DNA of 10,725 nt from Flavobacteriales bacterium (lineage in GTDB: Bacteria > Bacteroidota > Bacteroidia > Flavobacteriales > BACL11). The translations under genes and the position numbers were made by a program. Each line of letters begins with the position of its first letter. The first letter of the stretch is position 1. The stretch is from positions 4,084 through 14,808 of the forward strand of contig DUAL01000233.1 of assembly GCA_012960835.1 (NCBI GenBank), given 5' to 3'. This document shows, piece by piece, positions 5,594 to 10,725 of this stretch. The notes under the pieces are model-generated. The model saw only the letters and a list, made by a program, of their open reading frames with translations. It made no database searches and had not been told where the DNA came from.

Positions 5594-7102
5594 TTATTTT
5601 GCATCAGCAATTAATTTCTCTCCTTTTTCAATTGCTTCCTCAATTGTTCCTACCATGTTAAATGCAGCTTCTGGATATTTATCAACTTCCCCATTTAAAA
5701 TCATATTAAATCCTTTTATGGTGTCTTGGATGTCAACTAAAGTTCCTTTTAATCCTGTAAATTGTTCGGCAACATGCATTGGTTGAGAAAGGAATCTTTG
5801 TATTCTTCTTGCTCGGTGTACAGCTAACTTATCTTCATCAGAAAGTTCATCAATACCTAATATTGCAATAATATCTTGTAGTTCCTTATACTTTTGAAGT
5901 ATTTCTTTTACTTTTTGCGCACAATCATAATGTTCGTTTCCAACTATATCAGGAGTGAGAATTCTTGAAGTAGAATCCAATGGATCAACAGCTGGATAAA
6001 TACCAATCTCAGAAATTTTTCTTGAAAGTACTGTAGTTGCATCCAAGTGGGAAAAAGTTGTTGCAGGTGCAGGGTCCGTTAAATCATCAGCTGGAACATA
6101 TACCGCTTGCACAGATGTAATAGAACCTTTTTTGGTAGAAGCAATTCTCTCTTGCATGGTTCCCATCTCAGTTGCCAATGTTGGTTGATAGCCCACTGCT
6201 GATGGCATTCTACCAAGTAATGCCGATACTTCAGAGCCTGCTTGTGTGAAACGAAAAATATTATCCATGAAGAAAAGAATATCATTTCCGCCAGCATTAT
6301 CTTCTCTATCACGGAAATATTCAGCAATAGTAAGCCCTGACAAAGCCACTCGAGCTCTTGCCCCAGGCGGTTCGTTCATTTGTCCGAATACAAGGGTAGC
6401 CTGAGATTTTTCTAATAATTTTCTATCAATATCATTTAGGTCCCATTTTCCCTCTTCCATTGAGTGGATAAACTTTTCTCCATATTTTATAACATTTGAC
6501 TCAATCATTTCTCTTAATAAGTCATTTCCCTCACGAGTTCTTTCTCCAACTCCTGCAAAAACAGAAAGGCCAGAATATGCTTTTGCGATATTATTAATCA
6601 GTTCCATAATCATTACTGTTTTACCAACACCAGCACCACCAAACAAACCAATCTTTCCACCTTTTGCGTAAGGCTCAATAAGGTCAATTACTTTAATTCC
6701 GGTAAATAACACTTCAGTTGCAGTTGATAAATCTTCAAATCTTGGTGCTTCTCTGTGTATAGGAAGTCCATTGGATTTATCCAAATTCTCCATGCCATCA
6801 ATCGCATCCCCAATCACATTAAACAATCGCCCTTTAATATTTTCGCCAACAGGCATTTTTATAGGGGAACCAGTCGCTTTTACTATGGTGCCTCTACTTA
6901 ATCCATCAGTCGAGTCCATAGATATGGTTCGAACAGTATCTTCTCCAATATGCTGTTGGCATTCCAGAATTAATTCTTCTCCATTTTCTTTTTTGATTAC
7001 TAATGAATCATAAATGTCTGGTAAACCTTGTTCGTTATTTTCAAAGGTTACATCAACTACTGGACCAATAATTTGTGAAACTTTTCCTGTATTTTCTGAC
7101 AT
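5594..7102 (-). CDS. atpD: F1Fo ATP synthase beta subunit
   Basis: 502 residues, full length with the usual Bacteroidota size. Beta carries the catalytic nucleotide site of F1. Seen: N-terminal beta-barrel (GKVSQIIGPVVDVTFE, 6-21), Walker A GGAGVGKT (155-162), catalytic Glu187 in GERTREG (186-192), Walker B-type ILFFMDN (275-281), PADDLTDPAPATTFSHLD (337-354) and the C-terminal DELSDED (418-424), equivalent to the DELSEED coupling loop with a conservative Glu-to-Asp change. It pairs with atpC only; the alpha, gamma, delta and Fo genes are not adjacent (ribF lies upstream, divergent), the split arrangement common in this phylum. A candidate promoter lies at 7159-7192. Confidence 0.98.
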   Translation of the reverse strand: MSENTGKVSQIIGPVVDVTFENNEQGLPDIYDSLVIKKENGEELILECQQHIGEDTVRTISMDSTDGLSRGTIVKATGSPIKMPVGENIKGRLFNVIGDAIDGMENLDKSNGLPIHREAPRFEDLSTATEVLFTGIKVIDLIEPYAKGGKIGLFGGAGVGKTVMIMELINNIAKAYSGLSVFAGVGERTREGNDLLREMIESNVIKYGEKFIHSMEEGKWDLNDIDRKLLEKSQATLVFGQMNEPPGARARVALSGLTIAEYFRDREDNAGGNDILFFMDNIFRFTQAGSEVSALLGRMPSAVGYQPTLATEMGTMQERIASTKKGSITSVQAVYVPADDLTDPAPATTFSHLDATTVLSRKISEIGIYPAVDPLDSTSRILTPDIVGNEHYDCAQKVKEILQKYKELQDIIAILGIDELSDEDKLAVHRARRIQRFLSQPMHVAEQFTGLKGTLVDIQDTIKGFNMILNGEVDKYPEAAFNMVGTIEEAIEKGEKLIADAK

Positions 7103-7158
7103 GTCTTTTTTTGAATTTTGTTATTAATTGCTCTTTTTTAAATCGATTTTTTCGGCTG

Positions 7159-7192
7159 CAAATTTATTATTTTTAATTTGTTTTGACATCAA
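7159..7192 (-). promoter_or_regulatory. Candidate promoter of atpD-atpC
   Basis: The minus strand has TTG (7192-7190), 23 bp, then TAAATTTG (7166-7159), matching the Bacteroidota TTG-N17-23-TAnnTTTG pattern at its upper spacing limit. Transcription would begin near 7153, leaving a leader of about 50 nt with AT-rich, T-rich sequence before the atpD ATG. Confidence 0.5.
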
Positions 7193-7215
7193 TAAAGTAA
7201 GAATAAATTAATTGT

Positions 7216-7223
7216 TAATTTTG
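7216..7223 (+). promoter_or_regulatory. Candidate -7 element (TAATTTTG) for ribF
   Basis: TAATTTTG fits TAnnTTTG and lies 34 bp before the ribF GTG, but no -33 TTG is present at a suitable distance. No FMN riboswitch-like structure is visible in the 155-bp ribF/atpD gap, which is too short and too AT-rich for one. The pattern is common in AT-rich DNA. Confidence 0.3.
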
Positions 7224-7257
7224 AACACTTTTTCAACATAAAAAAACACAAAAATAA

Positions 7258-8184
7258 GTGAAAGTATATCGGTCAATTGAGAATTTCCCCTCAGAAATAA
7301 ATACAGTAATTACAATCGGAACTTTTGATGGCGTGCATTTAGGTCATCAAGTTATACTAAACCGACTAAATGAAATAGCCAAAAAAATAAAAGGAGAAAG
7401 CACCTTACTTACTTTTTTTCCACATCCAAGACATGTGTTACATAAGGATGATCAAGACATGAGGTTGATAAATACGCTTGATGAAAAAATAGTATTATTA
7501 GATAAAATAGGGCTTGATAATTTGGTAGTGCATGAGTTTACAAAAAAGTTTTCTAGGATAAAACCAGCTAATTTTGTACGAGATATTTTGGTTGAAAAGC
7601 TAAAAGTGCATACTTTGGTTATTGGCCATGATCATCATTTTGGTAGAAACCGAGAAGGATCCATTGAAGAGCTAACCACATTAGCAGAATTATACGATTT
7701 CAAAATAGAAAAGATTGACCCTCAGCTTTTTGAAGATGTAGCGGTTAGTTCTACTAAAATTCGGCAGTTGATAGAAAAAGGAAAGATGGTAAAAGTAAAG
7801 CAATATCTAGGCTATTCGTTTTTGCTAAGCGGAAAAGTAATAAAGGGAAATTCAGTTGGTAAAACAATTGGTTTCCCCACTGCTAATATTGAAGTGGAAA
7901 ATAAATGGAAAATATATCCTGCTGATGGGGTTTATGCTGTAAAAATTTTCACGGAAGGCAAGGGGTATAAAGGAATGATGAATATTGGTCGAAAGCCAAC
8001 TGTTGGAGATAATTCTAAAAGCTTGGAAGTAAATATTTTTAATTTCAGTAAAGATATTTACGGACAGATAATAGAAATAAGATTTGTAAAACGAATAAGA
8101 AATGAACGAAAATTTGAAGATTTAGATTGCCTTAAAGAGCAACTCCTTATTGATAGAAACAGGGCAAGGCAGATTTTGGGTTAG
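7258..8184 (+). CDS. ribF: Bifunctional riboflavin kinase / FMN adenylyltransferase
   Basis: 308 residues, normal length. It makes FMN from riboflavin and then FAD. The N-terminal adenylyltransferase domain shows GTFDGVHLGH (21-30), FFPHPRHVL (53-61), GHDHHFGRNREG (123-134) and SSTKIR (164-169). The C-terminal kinase domain shows GKTIGFPTAN (201-210), PADGVYAV (221-228), NIGRKPT (242-248) and LEVNIFNF (256-263), where Glu257 is the expected catalytic base. The start is GTG at 7258, directly after an in-frame TAA at 7255-7257; MKVYRSIENF aligns with the usual N-terminus, and no ATG occurs before the first motif. It diverges from atpD and converges on the helicase gene, ending 28 bp before that gene's stop. 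Confidence 0.97.
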   Translation: MKVYRSIENFPSEINTVITIGTFDGVHLGHQVILNRLNEIAKKIKGESTLLTFFPHPRHVLHKDDQDMRLINTLDEKIVLLDKIGLDNLVVHEFTKKFSRIKPANFVRDILVEKLKVHTLVIGHDHHFGRNREGSIEELTTLAELYDFKIEKIDPQLFEDVAVSSTKIRQLIEKGKMVKVKQYLGYSFLLSGKVIKGNSVGKTIGFPTANIEVENKWKIYPADGVYAVKIFTEGKGYKGMMNIGRKPTVGDNSKSLEVNIFNFSKDIYGQIIEIRFVKRIRNERKFEDLDCLKEQLLIDRNRARQILG

Positions 8185-8185
8185 T

Positions 8186-8220
8186 ATAGTTTTTCAAAAA
8201 TTAGCTGATAAACTATTTTT
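8186..8220 (+). terminator. Possible weak terminator after ribF
   Basis: ATAGTTT (8186-8192) pairs perfectly with AAACTAT (8210-8216), with a 17-nt loop, and a T run follows to 8220 on the plus strand. The stem is AT-only apart from one G-C pair and the loop is long, so strength is doubtful. The right arm overlaps the stop codon of the convergent helicase gene. Confidence 0.35.
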
Positions 8221-10477
8221 CAATTTCGAGTTTGGCAAATTTCAGAAGAAGCATTTTTTGTCCTACTGCTTCAAAGAAAATAATTGCTTTTTTGTTGGCG
8301 TCTTCCCCTTCAATTTTGAGTATTTTCCCACTACCAAATCGACTGTGTTTCACTTTTAGCCCTACTTGCAGATGCTCAGTTTTAGTAGGGGTTACAGTTG
8401 CATTGGTAGCACTTACTCTTTTTAAGTTCTTGGGGATGAAGTTGGATTTCTTTTTTGGTGTTTTTGTTTTGGCAAAAATTTGATAGGGATTACGGTTTTT
8501 CTTTTTTTGGGTTAAAGCAATTTCGCTCTGCTTTGTAAATATCTTATTTAATTCTTCCAAAAATCTGCTTGGTTTACAATCAGTGTATTGTCCCCATTTG
8601 AATCGGCTTAAAGCGTAGGACAGAAACAATCTTTTTTCGGCCCTTGTAATGGCCACATAAAAAAGTCTCCTTTCCTCCTCCAATCCTTCTCTACCCTCCA
8701 TTGCCATCATGGATGGAAACAAATTTTCCTCCAATCCTACCACAAAAACATAAGGAAATTCTAGCCCCTTTGCCGCATGAATTGTCATGAGTATAACTTT
8801 ATTATAGTCATCTTCTTTTTCGTTATCGGCATCTGTCAAGAGGGCGACATCTTGCATAAAATATTCAAGCGTATTATTCTCTTCTTCCTCCTTTTCGCTA
8901 AAATCTTTTATACCGTTTAAAAGCTCTTGCAAATTCTCAAACCGGCTTACTCCTTCCACGGTTTTGTCGTTATACAAATCATAAAACACTCCTGATGTTT
9001 TGACGATTTGCTCTGCCAAAGTGTAAGCATCCAAATTGTCCTTTTGCACCATATAGCTGCTTATTAAAGTGGTGAATTGTGAAAGTTTTTCCACCGTTCC
9101 TTTGTTTATTTTTAGCTCGTATTTCTCCAAATTACTTATTACTTCCCAAATACTCACATCATGATTGTTAGATGCAATGATTAGTTTTTGCAGGGTAGTG
9201 GCACCCAACCCTCTTGTGGGGTAATTGATAATTCTTTTAAGGGCTTCTTCATCTTTTGGGTTGATGCACATCCTGAAATAAGCCAACATATCTTTTACTT
9301 CTTTTCTCGCATAAAAAGATAAACCGCCATATATTTTGTAGGGAATGTTTTTCTTTCTAAGCGATTCTTCCAAAGCCCTGCTCTGTGCATTGGTTCGGTA
9401 CAGTACTGCATAATCTTTCCAATGTACATTCTCTTTATGGTGCAGCTCGAAAATAGTATTGGCAACAATCCTTCCTTCCTCATTATCGTTCAATGTTTTG
9501 CACACAATGGTTTTTTCTCCTTCTTGGTTTTTGGTCCACACCTGTTTTTCAATTTGCTTTTTGTTGTGGATGATTAAGCTATTTGCCAAATTCACAATAT
9601 TGGAAGTAGAACGATAATTTTGCTCCAATTTGAAAGTTTTAAAATCCGGATAATCTACTTTGAAATTCAAAATATTTTGGATGTTTGCCCCCCGAAAAGA
9701 ATAAATACTTTGGGCATCATCACCCACCACACAAATGTTTTCATTTAGGGCAGCCAATTTTTTAATGATGAGGTATTGCACATGGTTAGTGTCTTGGTAT
9801 TCATCCACCAAGATGTATTGGAATTTGTTTTGGTATTTGTACAAAATATCCGGAAATTCATTGAGTAAATGGTAAGTGTTCAAAAGCAAATCATCAAAAT
9901 CCATAGCGCCCGACTTGAAACATCTTTGGTTATATTTTTGGTAAATATTGCCGAAAGCAGTTCGTTTTGCAATGGTGTCAGTTTGCACCAATTCTGGCGA
10001 ATTTTCATAATCCTTTGGAGTAATAAAATTATTTTTAAGTCCTGAGATTCTATTTTGAATAAGTCCAACTTTGTAAATATCTTTGTCTAGCCCCATTTCT
10101 TTAATAATACTTTTTATCAAGCTTTTAGAGTCGGTCGTATCGTAAATGGTAAAATTGGAAGTATAGTTTATTTTCTCTGCTTCAATGCGTAACATTCTGG
10201 AAAATACCCCATGGAAAGTACCCATCCACAAATTGCGGGCTTCTGAGCTTTCTACAATGGTTTCTATCCTGTTTCGCATCTCTTTTGCTGCCTTATTGGT
10301 GAAGGTAAGCGCCAAAATATTAAAGGCATCCGTTCCTGATTTTATCAAATGTGCAATGCGATAAGTGAGTACTCTTGTTTTGCCTGAACCCGGCCCTGCA
10401 ATCACCATTAAGGGTCCGTCCACTTGCTTTACGGCAGAGAGTTGCGATTGGTTCAGTTGCTCTAAATAGTTTGTCAT
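8213..10477 (-). CDS. ATP-dependent DNA helicase, UvrD/PcrA type (superfamily 1A)
   Basis: 754 residues, the usual length for UvrD/PcrA/Rep. It unwinds DNA 3'-5' in nucleotide excision and mismatch repair and removes proteins from DNA. Motifs in order: Q-motif region LNQSQLSAV (8-16), Walker A AGPGSGKT (27-34), motif Ia LTFTNKAAKEM (57-67), motif II DEYQDT (225-230), motif III VGDDAQSIYSFRGA (251-264), motif IV QNYRST (286-291), motif V TIHAAKGLEFPYVF (565-578) and motif VI EERRLFYVAITRAEK (601-615). A basic linker (about 655-690) joins a C-terminal Tudor-like module (GLKVKHSRFGSGKI, 706-719, to the end), which in PcrA/UvrD binds RNA polymerase. That module favours PcrA/UvrD over Rep. All motifs are intact. 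No other repair gene is adjacent; it is probably monocistronic. Confidence 0.96.
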   Translation of the reverse strand: MTNYLEQLNQSQLSAVKQVDGPLMVIAGPGSGKTRVLTYRIAHLIKSGTDAFNILALTFTNKAAKEMRNRIETIVESSEARNLWMGTFHGVFSRMLRIEAEKINYTSNFTIYDTTDSKSLIKSIIKEMGLDKDIYKVGLIQNRISGLKNNFITPKDYENSPELVQTDTIAKRTAFGNIYQKYNQRCFKSGAMDFDDLLLNTYHLLNEFPDILYKYQNKFQYILVDEYQDTNHVQYLIIKKLAALNENICVVGDDAQSIYSFRGANIQNILNFKVDYPDFKTFKLEQNYRSTSNIVNLANSLIIHNKKQIEKQVWTKNQEGEKTIVCKTLNDNEEGRIVANTIFELHHKENVHWKDYAVLYRTNAQSRALEESLRKKNIPYKIYGGLSFYARKEVKDMLAYFRMCINPKDEEALKRIINYPTRGLGATTLQKLIIASNNHDVSIWEVISNLEKYELKINKGTVEKLSQFTTLISSYMVQKDNLDAYTLAEQIVKTSGVFYDLYNDKTVEGVSRFENLQELLNGIKDFSEKEEEENNTLEYFMQDVALLTDADNEKEDDYNKVILMTIHAAKGLEFPYVFVVGLEENLFPSMMAMEGREGLEEERRLFYVAITRAEKRLFLSYALSRFKWGQYTDCKPSRFLEELNKIFTKQSEIALTQKKKNRNPYQIFAKTKTPKKKSNFIPKNLKRVSATNATVTPTKTEHLQVGLKVKHSRFGSGKILKIEGEDANKKAIIFFEAVGQKMLLLKFAKLEIEK

Positions 10478-10496
10478 TTATCAAAAAAATTGAATT

Positions 10497-10504
10497 CAAA
10501 AATA
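10497..10504 (-). promoter_or_regulatory. Candidate -7 element (TATTTTTG) for the helicase gene
   Basis: The minus strand reads TATTTTTG 19 bp before the helicase ATG. It fits TAnnTTTG; no -33 TTG is seen at a suitable distance. Confidence 0.35.
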
Positions 10505-10548
10505 ACTTTTTAGAGAAGATAAAAAACATAAAATCAGGAAAGTTTTTG

Positions 10549-10556
10549 TATGTTTG
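10549..10556 (+). promoter_or_regulatory. Candidate -7 element (TATGTTTG) for the SprB-like gene
   Basis: TATGTTTG lies 30 bp before the ATG at 10587, leaving a short leader ending in TTTAGG before the start. No -33 TTG is seen. Confidence 0.4.
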
Positions 10557-10586
10557 TCGGTTAGCTTTATTAAGTAAAAGTTTAGG

Positions 10587-10725
10587 ATGGGAAAACGACT
10601 ACTATTTTTTGTTATATTTTTTGTTTCAGTGCAGTGCTTTTCGCAATGTCCTTTAATCATATTAGTTGATTCTGTGAGTTGTACAGGAGGTAATGATGGG
10701 AGTATTACCATAACCCCCACAGTTC
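10587..10725 (+). CDS. Start of an SprB-repeat-type secreted protein (C-terminus outside window)
   Basis: ATG at 10587 opens 46 codons to the right edge. MGKRLLFFVIFFVSVQCFSQ (1-20) is a signal peptide; it is followed by CPLIILVDSVSCTGGNDGSI (21-40), then TITPTV. The VSCTGGNDGSITI pattern is the hallmark start of an SprB-type repeat (consensus around V-x-C-x-G-x-x-D-G-x-I). SprB-like proteins are long cell-surface adhesins exported by T9SS, used in gliding or attachment. Only the first repeat start is visible, so size and role are unknown. A TATGTTTG element lies at 10549-10556, 30 bp before the ATG. The gene diverges from the helicase gene. Confidence 0.75.
   Translation, partial: MGKRLLFFVIFFVSVQCFSQCPLIILVDSVSCTGGNDGSITITPTV

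Noticed and set aside
5587..5610. Upstream start for atpC at 5610
   Set aside because: It overlaps the end of atpD and adds residues before the conserved MILEIITPEKK start.
7103..7257. FMN riboswitch upstream of ribF
   Set aside because: The 155-bp gap is very AT-rich, lacks the conserved multi-stem elements, and must also hold the atpD promoter and leader.
8150..8483. Plus-strand frames over the ribF end and the helicase C-terminus
   Set aside because: They overlap two well-supported convergent genes and show no domain or signal.
8213..10477. Helicase gene as part of a defence system (UvrD-like helicases occur in several)
   Set aside because: Full PcrA/UvrD motif set with the C-terminal Tudor-like module, and housekeeping neighbours; no nuclease or other defence partner is adjacent.
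10375..10656. 93-codon plus-strand frame over the helicase 5' end
   Set aside because: It is largely antisense to conserved helicase motif I coding sequence, then runs through the promoter region; no protein-like features. The real plus-strand gene starts at 10587 in another frame.
10496..10720. 74-codon minus-strand frame opposite the SprB-like start
   Set aside because: It is antisense to a better-supported signal peptide plus repeat start and has no recognisable features.
1..10725. CRISPR arrays, tRNA/rRNA genes, transposons or phage attachment sites
   Set aside because: No regularly spaced repeats, no clover-leaf sequence ending in CCA, no transposase or integrase frame, and no terminal inverted repeats were found; the direct repeats present are tied to gene ends.

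Overview
The window looks like a chromosomal segment of an AT-rich member of the Bacteroidota, most likely a flavobacterial lineage. The evidence is: TAnnTTTG-type -7 promoter elements before several genes instead of sigma70-like boxes; two secreted proteins ending in a shared tag that resembles a type IX secretion (T9SS) sorting domain; the start of an SprB-repeat-type surface protein; and an atpD-atpC pair with a very short epsilon subunit and no other ATP synthase genes beside it. Genus cannot be set from the sequence alone.

Left third (1-2869, minus strand): a tightly packed run of exported proteins. In transcription order these are an EF-hand-like/HxxxHxxH secreted protein (2869-1895), a c-type haem plus copper (PHM-like) monooxygenase (1883-495), a possible 40-residue membrane peptide (479-357, not previously delimited), and the N-terminal part of an alkaline-phosphatase-superfamily phosphodiesterase (330 to beyond the left edge). 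Junctions are 11, 15 and 26 bp. The junctions and gene ends carry related short repeats, and the first two proteins share a nearly identical C-terminal tag.

Middle (2950-4585, plus strand): rsgA and dtd, both translation quality/assembly factors, separated by 3 bp, then a small two-helix membrane protein of unknown function. A lone YiiX/NlpC-P60-like hydrolase gene (5287-4595) converges on them.

Right of centre (5299-8184): atpD-atpC (minus) with a clear rho-independent terminator, and divergent ribF (plus, GTG start) for FMN/FAD synthesis.

Right end (8213-10725): a full-length UvrD/PcrA-type helicase gene (minus), convergent with ribF, and divergent from it the first 46 codons of an SprB-repeat-like secreted protein running off the right edge.

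Most of the window is housekeeping. The part most worth attention is the secreted four-gene run at 1-2869. No tRNA, rRNA, CRISPR array, transposase or integrase was seen.
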